Source: Oceanomicrobium pacificus
Lineage (GTDB): Bacteria > Pseudomonadota > Alphaproteobacteria > Rhodobacterales > Rhodobacteraceae
Assembly: GCF_009833495.1 (NCBI RefSeq)
Contig: NZ_WUWG01000003.1
Coordinates: 124,001 to 188,000, forward strand
Reading direction: 5' to 3'
Length of the DNA stretch: 64,000 bases
Shown: piece after piece, positions 45,658-56,092 of the stretch
Position numbering within the stretch: position 1 is the stretch's first letter
Layout: each line of letters begins with the position of its first letter
Notes under the pieces: model-generated
Database searches by the model: none
Told to the model about the DNA's origin: nothing
What the model saw: only the letters and a program-made list of their open reading frames with translations
Program-made: the position numbers and the translations under genes

Positions 45658-48600
45658 ATGACGGCTTGGGATTTCTGGATCGACCGTGGCGGCACATTCA
45701 CCGACATCGTGGCGCGCGATCCCGAAGGCCGGATATCAACGGCCAAGCTCCTGAGCGAAAATCCCGAGCTTTACGCCGATGCTGCCCTGCAGGGCATTCG
45801 TGACTTCCTGTCGCTCGATGCAGATGCGCCGATCCCGGCGGACCGGATCGGGGCGGTGAAAATGGGGACGACCGTGGCCACCAACGCGCTGCTGGAGCGC
45901 AAGGGTGAACCGCTGGCGCTCGTCATCACGTCCGGGCTTCGCGACCAGTTGCGGCTGGCCTATCAGGCGCGGCCCCGGCTCTTCGACCGGCAGATTGTTT
46001 TGCCCGAGATGCTCTATCGCGAGGTGATCGAGGCCGACGAGCGGCTTCGCGCCGACGGATCGGTGGAACGGCCCCTCGACGCGGACCGGTTGCGCACCGA
46101 TCTGGAAGCGGCCCGCGCACGCGGGCTCGATGCCTGCGCGATCGTGTTCGTGCACGGCTATCGCCACACGGCGCATGAGGCAGAGGCCGCGCGGATCGCC
46201 CGCGAGATCGGTTTCGGGCAGGTCTCGGTCAGCCATGAAGTGTCGCCGCTGATGAAGATGGTGTCGCGCGGCGACACGACCGTGGTCGATGCCTATCTGA
46301 CCCCGATCCTGAGGCGCTACATCGATCGCGTGGCGGCGGCCTTTGACGGGGACATGGGCGGCAAGCTCATGTTCATGCAGTCGAATGGCGGGCTGACCGA
46401 CGCGGGCATGTTCCAGGGCAAGGACGCGATCCTGTCCGGCCCGGCCGGTGGCGTCGTGGGCTGCGTGCGCACCAGCCAGATCGCCGGCATGGACCGCGTG
46501 ATCGGCTTCGACATGGGCGGCACCTCGACCGATGTGTGTCACTTCAACGGCGAATATGAGCGGGTGCTCAATACCGAAGTGGCCGGCGTGCGGATCACCG
46601 CCCCGATGATGAACATCCACACGGTCGCGGCCGGCGGCGGGTCGCTCCTGACCTATGACAATGGCCGATTGCAGGTCGGGCCGGAAAGCGCGGGCGCCGA
46701 TCCCGGACCGGCGGCCTACGGGCGCGGCGGGCCGCTCGCAGTCACCGATGCGAACGTGCTGACCGGGCGGCTCGATCCGGATTTCTTCCCGGCGATTTTC
46801 GGCCCCGAAGGGGACCGGCCGCTTGATCTGGCCGCGACGCGGGCACGGTTCGACGCGCTCGCCCGAGAGGTCGGCAAATCGGCAGAGGAGATCGCCGAGG
46901 GCTACCTGACAATCGCGGTGGAAAACATGGCCAACGCGATCAAGACGATCAGCGTGCAGCGCGGCCATGACGTGACCGGCTATTGCCTGACCGTGTTCGG
47001 CGGCGCCGGCGCGCAATTCGCCTGCGCCATTGCCGACACGCTGGGGATGGAAACCTGCCTGATCCACCCGCATGCCTCGCTTCTGTCCGCCTACGGGATG
47101 GGGCTGGCCGATCTGCGCGCGTCCCGCGTCGAGGCGTTGGAGGAAGACCTGTCGGAGACGAGCCGGATGCGGGCAGCCGCGATCATCGACCGTCTGGGCT
47201 CGGCGGCGACGGACGAACTTGTCGCGCAGAATGTGGGTGAGGCCGACCAGACGCTGGTGCCGCGCCTGATGATCAAGGTCAAGGGCACGGACACGGCCCT
47301 GCCGATCCCCTTTGGCGACCTCGATGCGATGCGGGACGCGTTCGCGCAGGATCATCGCGCGCGGTTCGGGTTCGACCCGGGCGATGCGGCGCTGGTGGTG
47401 GAGAGCGTGTCCGTGGAAGCCGTCGGCGGGGCGGCCACGCTCGAAGAAGAGGTGGCGGACGAGATCGCGCGCGGTGAGGGCGACTACGCGGTGGCCAAAT
47501 CCGCGCCCGTCTGGATTGATGGCGGCTGGGTCGAGACGCGGTTCATCCGCCGCGATGCCCTGCGACACGGCGACCGTGTCACCGGTCCGGCGGTGATCGT
47601 CGAGCCGCACACGTCCGTGCTGGTATCACCGGGCTGGCAGGCGCGGATCACCGGCCATGACCATGTGCTTTTGTCGCGGATCGAGGCGCGGCCAAGCCGC
47701 ATGGCGCTCGGCACCGAAGCCGATCCCGTCATGCTTGAAGTGTTCAACAACCTCTACATGTCGATTGCCGAGCAGATGGGCGCGGTGCTGGAAAACACAG
47801 CAGCTTCCGTCACCATCAAGGAACGGCTCGATTTCAGCTGTGCCGTGTTCGACGCGTCCGGCGACCTGATCGCCAATGCGCCGCATATGCCGGTGCATCT
47901 GGGCTCCATGGGAGCGTCGGTGAAGACGGTGATCGCACAGAACCCGGGCATGGCACCGGGCGACGTGTTCATGCTGAACGCGCCCTACAATGGCGGCACG
48001 CATCTGCCCGACATCACCGTGGTTGCGCCAGTCTGGGACGATGCAGGGCAGGAGGTGCTCTTCTACACCGCTGCACGCGGGCACCATACGGATGTGGGCG
48101 GTCTGACGCCCGGATCCATGCCGCCCGACAGCCGCACCATCCATGATGAGGGCGCCTATATCGACAATTTCAAACTCGTCTCCGGCGGGCGGTTCCTGGA
48201 GGCGGAGACACGCGATCTGCTCCTGTCCGCCAGACATCCGGTGCGGGCGGTCGATGTGAATATTGCCGATCTGAAGGCGCAGGTGGCGAGCTGCGAGAAG
48301 GGCGCGCAGGAACTGCGCCGCATGGTCGGCCATTTCGGGCTCGATGTTGTCCGCGCCTATATGGCCCATGTGCAGGACAATGCGGAAGAATGTGTCCGCC
48401 GTGCCATCGAGACGCTGCATGATGCTGAGATCACCTATCAGATGGACCCGGATTTCGACGGCAACCCGCGCGAGATCCGGTTGAAGATCACGGTCGACCG
48501 CGCGGCGCGGCGTGCGACCATCGATTTCAGCGGCACCACGGGACAGCTTGCGACCAACTATAATGCGCCCGAACCGGTGACTCGCGCGGCGGTGCTCTAC

Positions 48601-49275
48601 GTGTTCCGGCTGCTGGTGGACGACAATATCCCGATGAACGAGGGGGTGATGAAGCCGCTCGACGTCATCCTGCCGCGCGGCACCATGCTCTCGCCCGACT
48701 ATCCGGCCGCTGTGATTGCCGGCAATGTCGAGACGAGCCAGGCCGTCACCTCGGCACTCCTGCTGGCGCTCGGTGTGCAGGCAGCGGCCCAGTCTACGAT
48801 GAACAACACGACCTGGGGCAATGACCGCTACCAGTATTACGAGACCGTCTGCGGCGGATCGGGCGCGGGGCGGCTCGCGGACGGCTCGGGCCATCCGGGC
48901 ACGGGCGGGGTCCACACCCACATGACCAACTCGCGGCTGACCGATCCAGAAGTGCTCGAATGGCGCTTCCCGGTGCTGCTGGAAGAATTCTCGATCCGGC
49001 AGGGCTCGGGCGGCGAAGGCGCGTTCCGCGGCGGCGACGGCACGCGGCGGCGCATCCGGTTCCTCGAACCCATGGTTCTGGCGATCCTGACGGGCCACCG
49101 CGTCGTGCCGCCGCCGGGGCTCGGGCAGGGCGGTCCGGGCGCGCTTGGCCGGTCGCGTGTCGTGCGGGCCGACGGCCGGGTAGACGAATTGCGCTCGGCC
49201 GACCAGACGCAGATGGCGGCCGGAGACCTCTACTGGCTCGATACACCGAGCGGCGGCGGCTACACGCCCGGCTAG
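45658..49275 (+). CDS. Fused HyuA-HyuB hydantoinase/5-oxoprolinase
   Basis: A 1205-residue cytosolic enzyme in which the A and B subunits of bacterial hydantoinases are one polypeptide, as in ATP-dependent 5-oxoprolinase. The A part (about 1-680) starts [16 protein letters not shown], an ASKHA phosphate loop, and carries [12 protein letters not shown] and [11 protein letters not shown]. The B part (about 685-1205) has [28 protein letters not shown] and GHHTDVGG. The likely reaction is ATP-driven opening of 5-oxoproline to glutamate, though a hydantoin-type substrate is possible. A good ribosome site (AAAGGGAG) precedes the start. It ends two bases from the convergent malK gene. Confidence 0.92.
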   Translation: MTAWDFWIDRGGTFTDIVARDPEGRISTAKLLSENPELYADAALQGIRDFLSLDADAPIPADRIGAVKMGTTVATNALLERKGEPLALVITSGLRDQLRLAYQARPRLFDRQIVLPEMLYREVIEADERLRADGSVERPLDADRLRTDLEAARARGLDACAIVFVHGYRHTAHEAEAARIAREIGFGQVSVSHEVSPLMKMVSRGDTTVVDAYLTPILRRYIDRVAAAFDGDMGGKLMFMQSNGGLTDAGMFQGKDAILSGPAGGVVGCVRTSQIAGMDRVIGFDMGGTSTDVCHFNGEYERVLNTEVAGVRITAPMMNIHTVAAGGGSLLTYDNGRLQVGPESAGADPGPAAYGRGGPLAVTDANVLTGRLDPDFFPAIFGPEGDRPLDLAATRARFDALAREVGKSAEEIAEGYLTIAVENMANAIKTISVQRGHDVTGYCLTVFGGAGAQFACAIADTLGMETCLIHPHASLLSAYGMGLADLRASRVEALEEDLSETSRMRAAAIIDRLGSAATDELVAQNVGEADQTLVPRLMIKVKGTDTALPIPFGDLDAMRDAFAQDHRARFGFDPGDAALVVESVSVEAVGGAATLEEEVADEIARGEGDYAVAKSAPVWIDGGWVETRFIRRDALRHGDRVTGPAVIVEPHTSVLVSPGWQARITGHDHVLLSRIEARPSRMALGTEADPVMLEVFNNLYMSIAEQMGAVLENTAASVTIKERLDFSCAVFDASGDLIANAPHMPVHLGSMGASVKTVIAQNPGMAPGDVFMLNAPYNGGTHLPDITVVAPVWDDAGQEVLFYTAARGHHTDVGGLTPGSMPPDSRTIHDEGAYIDNFKLVSGGRFLEAETRDLLLSARHPVRAVDVNIADLKAQVASCEKGAQELRRMVGHFGLDVVRAYMAHVQDNAEECVRRAIETLHDAEITYQMDPDFDGNPREIRLKITVDRAARRATIDFSGTTGQLATNYNAPEPVTRAAVLYVFRLLVDDNIPMNEGVMKPLDVILPRGTMLSPDYPAAVIAGNVETSQAVTSALLLALGVQAAAQSTMNNTTWGNDRYQYYETVCGGSGAGRLADGSGHPGTGGVHTHMTNSRLTDPEVLEWRFPVLLEEFSIRQGSGGEGAFRGGDGTRRRIRFLEPMVLAILTGHRVVPPPGLGQGGPGALGRSRVVRADGRVDELRSADQTQMAAGDLYWLDTPSGGGYTPG

Positions 49276-49277
49276 GG

Positions 49278-50366
49278 TCAGATCCGTGCGCCGGTCTCGC
49301 TGTCGAAGAAGGCGAGGCCGCGCCGGTCCACCCGGAAACCCGCCTCGGCACCCGGCCGCAGTGCGGTCATCGGGTGCAGCCGCGCAATGAGTTTCGATGC
49401 CCCCTGCAGGGCGAGCGTCGCGAACAGGTCCGATCCGGTCTGCTCCACCTGCGTGACCGGCAGCGACAGGTCGCCCCCGTCCGGCGCATGATCGAGTGAT
49501 TCCGGCCGCAGTCCGAGCTGGACCGGCCCGTCGGGCAGACGTGTCCCGGCGTCGAGCGCAATCTCGTGCGGGGCGCCGTCCGCGTCGGTCAGAATGGCGA
49601 CCTGCGCGCCGCTGCGGCTCTCGATCCGCGCGGGCACGATGCCCATCGGCGGAGCACCCATGAAGCCGGCGACGAACGTATTGGCGGGATTGCGGTAGAT
49701 CTCGTCGGGTGTGCCGACCTGCTGGACGAGCCCGCCGTTCAGCACGACGATCTTGGTCGCGAGGGTCATCGCCTCGATCTGGTCGTGGGTCACATAGACG
49801 ATCGAGGCGCTGACCCGCTCGTGCAGCGCGCGGATCTCGGCCCGCATCTCGCCGCGCAGCCGCGCATCGAGGTTGGAGAGCGGTTCATCAAAGAGAAAGA
49901 GTTTCGGGTCGCGCACCAGCGCCCGCCCGATCGCGACGCGCTGCCGCTGGCCGCCTGACAAGGCGGCGGGCTTGCGGTCGACGAGCGGTTCGATCTGCAG
50001 GATGCGGGCGACTTCGGCCAGTTTCTCCGCCTGCGCGGCTTTACTCTCGCCGCGCACCTTCATCCCGAAGGTCACATTCTCGCCCACGGTCATGTTGGGA
50101 TAGAGCGCGTAGCTCTGGAACACCATCGCGATGTCACGGTCCTTCGGGGCGACCGCGTTGACGCAGGCGCCGTCGATGCGGATCTCGCCATCGGTGACGG
50201 CTTCCAGCCCCGCGATACAGTTCAGAAGCGTCGATTTCCCGCAGCCCGACGGCCCAAGCAGCACCAGAAAGTCGCCCGGGTCGATGCTGACGGACACGTC
50301 ATGCAGCACCTCCACGTCACCGTAACTTTTGCGCAGGCGGTCGATTTCCAGAATGGGCGTGGTCAT
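49278..50366 (-). CDS. malK: MalK-type sugar ABC transporter ATPase
   Basis: A 362-residue ABC ATPase that powers the MalFG permease. Walker A is GPSGCGKST, the Q-loop FQSYALYPNM, the signature LSGGQRQRV, Walker B LFLFDEPLSNLDAR, and the H-loop VTHDQIEA. The C-terminal ~120 residues form the OB-fold regulatory region of MalK/UgpC proteins. The ATG at 50366 is used; a GTG at 50378 overlapping the regulator stop (GTGA) is equally possible. It is in an operon with the lacI-type gene, while malEFG are transcribed in the opposite direction. Confidence 0.9.
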   Translation of the reverse strand: MTTPILEIDRLRKSYGDVEVLHDVSVSIDPGDFLVLLGPSGCGKSTLLNCIAGLEAVTDGEIRIDGACVNAVAPKDRDIAMVFQSYALYPNMTVGENVTFGMKVRGESKAAQAEKLAEVARILQIEPLVDRKPAALSGGQRQRVAIGRALVRDPKLFLFDEPLSNLDARLRGEMRAEIRALHERVSASIVYVTHDQIEAMTLATKIVVLNGGLVQQVGTPDEIYRNPANTFVAGFMGAPPMGIVPARIESRSGAQVAILTDADGAPHEIALDAGTRLPDGPVQLGLRPESLDHAPDGGDLSLPVTQVEQTGSDLFATLALQGASKLIARLHPMTALRPGAEAGFRVDRRGLAFFDSETGARI

Positions 50367-50374
50367 GGCAGGGC

Positions 50375-51397
50375 TCACTTAACTGGCGGCGGCGCGGTCG
50401 AGCCGCGCACGATCAGGTCAACAGGTTCGAGATGGCGCAGCACCTGGTCCGGTTCGGCCACGAGGCGCTGCAGCATGTCGGCGATTTCAAGGCCCGCGCG
50501 GCGGATCGGCGCCCGGGTCACGGTCAGGGGCACGGAAAAATTCTCGGTCTTCAGCGACGACAGCCCGTCATCGTGGCTGATGACGGAGATGTCGCGTCCG
50601 ATGGCAAGGCCGACATCGCGGATCGCGCGCTGCGCCCCCATGGCCAGAATCATTGACGAGCAGATGATACCGGTCGGCGGCGCGTCGGAGGCAAGCATGG
50701 CCTGCATCTCCGCATAGCCGGTTTCCTCGGTCATCGGGACCTGCACCAGCAGGCGCGGATCGTCCGGCAGGCCGGCAGCGCCGAGCGCATCGCGATAGGC
50801 GCGAAGCCTGTCGATGGCGAACATCGCGTCGGGCGTGCCGTTCAAAAACGCGATCCGCCGGTGGCCGAGTTGCAGGAGCAAGTCTGTCGCCTGCCGGAAG
50901 GCACCGTAATTGTCGATATCGTAGAAGCTGTAGGGCCGGTCGGACGCGCATTGCCCGTGAACGACAAAGGGGAAGGACAGGTCGAGCAGGGCCTCCACCC
51001 GCGGGTCGTGCTGCTTGGGCGCAGAGACGACAAACCCGTCCACCTTGCCGGTCTCGGCATAGCGGCGGAAGACACTGGCCTGCGCGTCCTGTGGTGCGGA
51101 TGTCATGACCACATCGATCTCCGCCTCGGCAAGGCGGCGTGTCATGCCGGCCAGGAAATCCGCAAAATGCGGGTCGATCAGCATGTTGCGGTTGGCGGTC
51201 AGGATGATCCCCACGGCATCGGCGCGGCCGGTGGCCAGACGCCGCGCCGCGGTGTTGGGGCGGTAGTTCAGTTCCTGCGCGGCGGCGGCCACCCGTTCGC
51301 GGGTCCGCGCGCTCACCGTCTCATATCCGTTCAGCGCACGGCTGACGGTGGCCTGGCTGAGGCCCAGATGGTCGGCAAGGGTCTTGAGGTTGGTCAC
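50375..51397 (-). CDS. LacI family transcriptional regulator of the maltose/alpha-glucoside genes
   Basis: A 340-residue repressor with an N-terminal helix-turn-helix (LKTLADHLGLSQATVSRALNG, split here as residues 4-24) and hinge helix NTAARRLATGRA. A periplasmic-binding-like effector domain follows. The start is GTG with AAGGAT six bases upstream. It sits between malK and the divergent glucosidase-malEFG operon, and two identical AAAGCGCTTT operators flank the shared promoter region. It therefore most likely controls both units and itself, with release by maltose or an alpha-glucoside (inferred). Confidence 0.9.
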   Translation of the reverse strand: MTNLKTLADHLGLSQATVSRALNGYETVSARTRERVAAAAQELNYRPNTAARRLATGRADAVGIILTANRNMLIDPHFADFLAGMTRRLAEAEIDVVMTSAPQDAQASVFRRYAETGKVDGFVVSAPKQHDPRVEALLDLSFPFVVHGQCASDRPYSFYDIDNYGAFRQATDLLLQLGHRRIAFLNGTPDAMFAIDRLRAYRDALGAAGLPDDPRLLVQVPMTEETGYAEMQAMLASDAPPTGIICSSMILAMGAQRAIRDVGLAIGRDISVISHDDGLSSLKTENFSVPLTVTRAPIRRAGLEIADMLQRLVAEPDQVLRHLEPVDLIVRGSTAPPPVK

Positions 51398-51420
51398 GCG
51401 GACATCCTTTCTGACCCGGC

Positions 51421-51449
51421 ATTATGTAAAGCGCTTTCAATCCTGTCAA
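51421..51449 (-). promoter_or_regulatory. Sigma-70 promoter of the lacI-type regulator and malK
   Basis: On the minus strand TTGACA (51444-51449) and CATAAT (51421-51426) are exactly 17 bases apart, a near-consensus promoter. The operator at 51428-51437 fills the spacer, which predicts autoregulation. Transcription would start about 15 to 20 bases before the GTG start. Confidence 0.75.
51428..51437. promoter_or_regulatory. LacI-type operator 1
   Basis: The palindrome AAAGCGCTTT within TAAAGCGCTTTCAA is a typical LacI/GalR-family site with a central CG. It lies between the -35 and -10 elements of the regulator's own promoter, and its sequence is identical to operator 2. Confidence 0.82.
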
Positions 51450-51507
51450 ATGATCTGATCGGGCGATTTTTCGTCAGTAATTTATGGAAGGAAGCGGTTT
51501 GTCTCTG

Positions 51508-51537
51508 TTGACAGGTTTCGAATCCTGCGGCAAAAAT
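51508..51537 (+). promoter_or_regulatory. Probable promoter of the glucosidase-malEFG operon
   Basis: A consensus TTGACA (51508-51513) is followed after 18 bases by a weak AAAAAT (51532-51537). Operator 2 begins two bases downstream, so a bound repressor would block initiation. Confidence 0.5.
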
Positions 51538-51538
51538 T

Positions 51539-51548
51539 AAAGCGCTTT
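51539..51548. promoter_or_regulatory. LacI-type operator 2
   Basis: A second copy of TAAAGCGCTTTCAA, with core palindrome AAAGCGCTTT, centred 111 bases from operator 1 and 18 bases before the glucosidase start. It would cover the transcription start of the rightward operon. Confidence 0.82.
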
Positions 51549-51566
51549 CAAAGAATCGGATGCCCC

Positions 51567-53237
51567 ATGACGCAGCAGGACCGCCGCACGACGACCGTGA
51601 CCCGCCAGGATGAAGACTGGTGGCGCGGCGCTGTCATCTACCAGATCTATCCGCGCTCCTATCAGGACAGCGACGATGACGGGATCGGTGACCTGAAAGG
51701 CATCACGCGGCGTCTGCCGCATGTCGCCTCGCTCGGCGTGGACGCGATCTGGATCTCGCCCTTCTTCGCCTCCCCGATGGACGATATGGGCTACGACGTG
51801 TCCGACTATTGCGATGTCGACCCGCTCTTCGGCACGCTTGAAGATTTCGACACGCTCGTGGCGGAGGCCCACCGGCTTGGCCTGAAGGTGATGATCGACC
51901 AGGTGCTGAGCCACAGTTCCGACCAGCACGCCTGGTTCAAGGAAAGCCGCGCCGACCGCACCAACCCGAAAGCCGACTGGTATGTCTGGGCCGATCCGAA
52001 CCCTGACGGGACACCGCCCAACAACTGGCTGTCGGTCTTCGGCGGCCCGGCCTGGGAATGGGATGGCACGCGCAAGCAGTTCTATCTGCACAATTTCCTG
52101 GCCTCGCAGCCGGACCTGAACTTCCACAATGAAGAGGTGCAGGACGCGCTGCTCGACACGGTGCGCTTCTGGCTGGAACGCGGCGTGGACGGGTTCCGGC
52201 TCGACACGGTGAATTTCTATTTCCACGACCAGATGCTGCGCTCGAACCCGCCGCTCGACCGGTCCAATCAGGCGGGCGGAATCGGTGCGGATGCGCCCGA
52301 CACCAACCCTTACGGCATGCAGGACCACCTCTATTCCAAATCGCGGCCGGAAAATATCGGCTTCCTGAAACGGTTCCGTGCGCTGCTCGACGAATATGAT
52401 GCCCGCACGTCGGTGGGCGAGGTCGGAGACGGGTCCCGCGCGCTCGACATCGTGGCCGAATATACCGAAGGCGGCGACCGGCTGCACATGTGCTACACGT
52501 TCGACATGCTCGGCCCGCAATTCTCCGCGGCCCATTTCCGCGGCGCGGTGGAGCGGTTCGAACATGCGGTCAAGGACGGCTGGGTCTGCTGGGCCTTCTC
52601 CAACCATGACGTGATCCGCCATGTCTCGCGCTGGCTGCAGGAGGGCGACGACCGCGACCATCTGGCGGCGTTCGCGATCAACCTGCTGATCGCGCTGCGC
52701 GGGTCGCTCTGCATCTATCAGGGTGAGGAGCTGGGGCTCGAAGAGGCCGAATTGCAGTTCGAGGACCTGACCGATCCCTATGGCATCCGCTTCTGGCCGG
52801 CCTACAAGGGCCGCGACGGCTGCCGCACGCCGATGCCGTGGGAAGCGGGCGCCCCGTATGCAGGTTTTTCCGGCGCCAAACCGTGGCTTCCGGTCCCCGC
52901 GGACCATGCCGCCGCGGCTGTCGATGCGCAGGCAGGGGACGGCAGCGTCCTTGCGGCCTATCGCGACGCGCTCGCGTTCCGCGCCGCGCATCCGGCGCTT
53001 CGCGACGGCGATATCCGGTTTCTGCCCGAGGCGGGCGAGGTTCTGGCCTTCACCCGCGATACCGGTGCCGAACAATTGGTGCTGGCCTTCAACCTCGGAC
53101 GGACACCGGCAACCTATGCGTTGCCCGACGATCTCGGCCCGCTCACCGACCTTGACCTGCCGGTTGGCGGCACGGTGCGGGACGGGCGGCAGATCACGCT
53201 TCAACCGCTCTCCGGCTGGGCCGCGCGCCGCGGCTGA
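51567..53237 (+). CDS. GH13 alpha-glucosidase (oligo-1,6-glucosidase/AglA type)
   Basis: A 556-residue cytoplasmic TIM-barrel enzyme that hydrolyses maltose, isomaltose or related alpha-glucosides brought in by the adjacent transporter. It starts DWWRGAVIYQIYPRSYQDSD. Catalytic residues are readable: nucleophile Asp213 in GFRLDTVN, acid/base Glu285 in SVGEVGDG, and stabiliser Asp348 in FSNHDVIRH. The calcium-type loop DSDDDGIGDL is present. It has no signal peptide. As the first gene of the rightward operon it is directly under operator 2. Confidence 0.92.
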   Translation: MTQQDRRTTTVTRQDEDWWRGAVIYQIYPRSYQDSDDDGIGDLKGITRRLPHVASLGVDAIWISPFFASPMDDMGYDVSDYCDVDPLFGTLEDFDTLVAEAHRLGLKVMIDQVLSHSSDQHAWFKESRADRTNPKADWYVWADPNPDGTPPNNWLSVFGGPAWEWDGTRKQFYLHNFLASQPDLNFHNEEVQDALLDTVRFWLERGVDGFRLDTVNFYFHDQMLRSNPPLDRSNQAGGIGADAPDTNPYGMQDHLYSKSRPENIGFLKRFRALLDEYDARTSVGEVGDGSRALDIVAEYTEGGDRLHMCYTFDMLGPQFSAAHFRGAVERFEHAVKDGWVCWAFSNHDVIRHVSRWLQEGDDRDHLAAFAINLLIALRGSLCIYQGEELGLEEAELQFEDLTDPYGIRFWPAYKGRDGCRTPMPWEAGAPYAGFSGAKPWLPVPADHAAAAVDAQAGDGSVLAAYRDALAFRAAHPALRDGDIRFLPEAGEVLAFTRDTGAEQLVLAFNLGRTPATYALPDDLGPLTDLDLPVGGTVRDGRQITLQPLSGWAARRG

Positions 53238-53295
53238 GGGAGCGACAAAGACAGGCGGGGCCGCGCGGTCCCGCGGATGACCAAGGGAGGATAGA

Positions 53296-54468
53296 ATGGT
53301 CAAATTCAAGACACTCGCCGCCGCACTCGCGACGGCCACGGCCCTCAGCGGCCCGGCACTGGCGCTCGAAGACGGCAAGCTGCTCGTCTGGATCAACGGC
53401 GACAAGGGCTATACAGGCCTGCAGGCCGTCGGGGACAAGTTTGCCGAGGAACTCGGCGTCGAGGTGGTCGTCGAGCATCCCGAGAACGTGACCGACAAGT
53501 TCCAGCAGGCTGCCGCCAACGGGCAGGGCCCCGATATCTTCATCTGGGCGCATGACCGGTTCGGCGAATGGGCCGCCGGCGGCCTGATTTCCCCGGTCGA
53601 GCCCAGCCAGGCCATTGTCGACAACACGTTCGACTTCACCTGGGATGCGGTCAGCGCGGACGGCAAGATCTGGGGCTATCCAATTGCCGTTGAAGCGGTG
53701 GGCCTGATCTACAACAAGGATCTGGTGCCGACCCCGCCCGCCACGATGGAAGAGATCGCCGAGATGGAGATCGACGGTGTCACGTCCAACATCATGTGGG
53801 ACTATAACAATACCTACTTCACCTTCCCGCTCCTGATGGCCGGTGGCGGCTACGCGTTCGAGAAGAAGGACGGCAGCTACGATCCCAAGGATACTGGCGT
53901 CGCCAACGAGGGCGCGGTTGCGGGCGCCAGCCTGATCAAGTCCTTCATCGATGATGGCGTGATGCCGGCCGGCGTGGATTATGGCGTCATGGATGCCGCG
54001 ATCAACAAGGGCGAGACCGCAATGGTCATCAACGGTCCCTGGGCCTGGTCGAACCTCGAGCAGTCGGGCATCAATTTCGGCGTGGCCCCGATCCCGTCGG
54101 TTGGCGGCAACCCGTCGAAACCGTTTGTCGGCGTGCTCGCCGCCACGATCAATGCCGCCAGCCCGAACAAGGACCTCGCCGTCGAGTTCATCGAGAATTA
54201 CATGCTGACGGATGAAGGTCTGAAGACCGTCAACGACGATGTTGCACTCGGCGCCGTGGCGTCGGTGAGCTTCGCCGAACAGGTCGGCGGCAATGCCAAC
54301 ATCGCCGCAACGCTGGAAAATGCCATTGTCGGCGTGCCGATGCCCTCGATCCCCGAGATGGGCAAGTTCTGGGCCGCGATGGAACCCGCGCTGACCGCGA
54401 TCACCACCGGCCAGTCCGATGTCGAAACGGCACTGAAGGGTGCCGAAGAGCGGATCCTGGCTGACTAA
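53296..54468 (+). CDS. malE: Maltose/maltodextrin-binding periplasmic protein
   Basis: A 390-residue secreted binding protein with a Sec signal (LAAALATATALSGPALA). The mature sequence is strikingly like enterobacterial MalE: GKLLVWINGDKGYTGL, GPDIFIWAHDRFGEWA, YPIAVEAVGLIYNKDL, MVINGPWAWSNLEQS and KPFVGVLAATINAASPNKD all align by eye. The tryptophans and acidic residues of the maltose pocket are present. A strong GGGAGG ribosome site precedes the ATG. It delivers maltose to MalFGK. A perfect hairpin follows its stop. Confidence 0.93.
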   Translation: MVKFKTLAAALATATALSGPALALEDGKLLVWINGDKGYTGLQAVGDKFAEELGVEVVVEHPENVTDKFQQAAANGQGPDIFIWAHDRFGEWAAGGLISPVEPSQAIVDNTFDFTWDAVSADGKIWGYPIAVEAVGLIYNKDLVPTPPATMEEIAEMEIDGVTSNIMWDYNNTYFTFPLLMAGGGYAFEKKDGSYDPKDTGVANEGAVAGASLIKSFIDDGVMPAGVDYGVMDAAINKGETAMVINGPWAWSNLEQSGINFGVAPIPSVGGNPSKPFVGVLAATINAASPNKDLAVEFIENYMLTDEGLKTVNDDVALGAVASVSFAEQVGGNANIAATLENAIVGVPMPSIPEMGKFWAAMEPALTAITTGQSDVETALKGAEERILAD

Positions 54469-54475
54469 GCCGGGC

Positions 54476-54507
54476 GACCGGCCGGGTTTCCCACCACCCG
54501 GCCGGTC
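54476..54507 (+). promoter_or_regulatory. malE-malF intercistronic hairpin
   Basis: A perfect 12-bp stem (GACCGGCCGGGT / ACCCGGCCGGTC) with an eight-base loop starts seven bases after the malE stop; malF starts 19 bases after the stem. The position suggests a 3' mRNA stabiliser or partial terminator that lets malE exceed malFG expression. Confidence 0.7.
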
Positions 54508-54526
54508 CTTTCCCTAAACGGACAGC

Positions 54527-56092
54527 ATGACCGCCATCACCGATCATACAGACCCTACCGAGGTCACAGGCCCGCCGCATCAGGCATGGCGCCTCTGGAT
54601 CGGGCGCGGGCTGCTGGCGGCGGTGGCGGCCGGCTTCCTCTATCTGGTCTTCGGGCTCTACCTGATCGGCGAGCCGGTGCTGGCCGTGATCGCCATGGCG
54701 ACGGGACTGCTCGGCGTCACTTTTTTCGGCTTCCGCCGCTTCTATACGCTGCGCTTTGTCTATCCCGGCATCGCGGCGGTGTTTCTCTTCATCCTGCTGC
54801 CGGTCATCTACACATCGGCCATCGGCTTCACCAATTTCGGGGCGCGCAACCTGCTGACGCTCGACAGGGTGACGGCCTATCATCTCGACAAGGCCGAGGT
54901 TGATCCTGACAGCAAACGTCCCTTTGCCGGCGTTGCGGGGCCCGACGGGTTGCAGCTCTACTTCCCCGAGGATGCCGGCCGGCCTGCGCTTCTGACCGCC
55001 GCCGTCACCGGACCGGGTGAGGTCGCGGCCGAACCTGTCGAAGGTCCGGCGCCCGAGACGCTCCCGATGAAGGAGATGATCCAGAACCGCGCGCTTCTGT
55101 CGGAGGTGACGGTGACGACGCCCGACGGGCTTGGCCTGTCGATGGCGGGCCTGCGCGATTTTGCCGAGATCCAACCCGTCTATGCGCTGGCCGACGACGG
55201 CACGCTGGTCAGCCAGATCGACGGGCATGTGCTGGTCCCGAACCATGAGACCGGTTTTTTCGAGACCGAAGCGGGCGAACCGGTCGCGCCCGGCTGGCGG
55301 GTACAGGTCGGATTCGACAATTTTGCCCGGCTCTTCGCGACCGAGGGCATCAAGGAGCCGATGGTCAAGGTCTTCATCTGGACCTTCACATTCGCCTTCC
55401 TATCGATGGTGCTGACCTTCTCGGTCGGGCTGGGGCTGGCGGTGATCCTCGAATGGCCGCATCTGGCCTTCCGCGGGCTCTACCGCGTGCTTCTGATCCT
55501 GCCCTATGCAGTGCCGGGCTTCATCTCGATGCTCGTCTTCCGCGGGCTCTTCAACCAGAATTTCGGCGAGATCAACCTGATCCTCGAAAGTCTGTTCGGT
55601 GTTGCGCCGCCATGGTTCACCGACCCGTTCCTGTCCAAGGTCATGCTGCTGATCGTCAACACATGGCTCGGCTACCCGTATATGATGCTGCTCGCTGCGG
55701 GCTTCCTGCAGGCGATCCCGCGGGACCATTACAAGGCGGCGGCGCTCGAAGGGGCGGGGCCGGTGCGGTCCTTCTTTTCGATCACGCTGCCGCAGATCCT
55801 GCCGCCCTTCGTGCCGCTTATGATTGCGAATTTCGCCTTCAACTTCAACAATGTGGTCCTGATCCTGCTGCTGACGCGGGGCGGGCCGGACATGGCGGGC
55901 ACCAAGGTGACCGTGGGCCATACCGACCTGCTCGGGTCTTTCACCTTCCGGCTGGCCTTCGAAAATTCGGCACAGGATTTTGGCCTCGCAGGCGCGATCT
56001 CGACGGTGATCTTCATCGTGACCGGCGCGATTGCCTATCTCAATTTCCGCGCGATGCAGTCCTATGCGAAGAAGAAGGGAGCGGGCGCATGA
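54527..56092 (+). CDS. malF: Maltose ABC transporter permease MalF
   Basis: A 521-residue inner-membrane protein. Three N-terminal helices are followed by a large periplasmic loop (about residues 105-280), then five further helices. The big P2 loop is a feature of enterobacterial MalF (514 residues in E. coli) and contacts MalE. The EAA coupling loop, which binds MalK, is [22 protein letters not shown]. It starts 58 bases after malE and overlaps malG by ATGA. Confidence 0.92.
   Translation: MTAITDHTDPTEVTGPPHQAWRLWIGRGLLAAVAAGFLYLVFGLYLIGEPVLAVIAMATGLLGVTFFGFRRFYTLRFVYPGIAAVFLFILLPVIYTSAIGFTNFGARNLLTLDRVTAYHLDKAEVDPDSKRPFAGVAGPDGLQLYFPEDAGRPALLTAAVTGPGEVAAEPVEGPAPETLPMKEMIQNRALLSEVTVTTPDGLGLSMAGLRDFAEIQPVYALADDGTLVSQIDGHVLVPNHETGFFETEAGEPVAPGWRVQVGFDNFARLFATEGIKEPMVKVFIWTFTFAFLSMVLTFSVGLGLAVILEWPHLAFRGLYRVLLILPYAVPGFISMLVFRGLFNQNFGEINLILESLFGVAPPWFTDPFLSKVMLLIVNTWLGYPYMMLLAAGFLQAIPRDHYKAAALEGAGPVRSFFSITLPQILPPFVPLMIANFAFNFNNVVLILLLTRGGPDMAGTKVTVGHTDLLGSFTFRLAFENSAQDFGLAGAISTVIFIVTGAIAYLNFRAMQSYAKKKGAGA

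Noticed and set aside
45736-47610. A 624-residue open frame antisense to the HyuA half
   Set aside because: The plus-strand gene is unambiguous and this frame has no conserved features.
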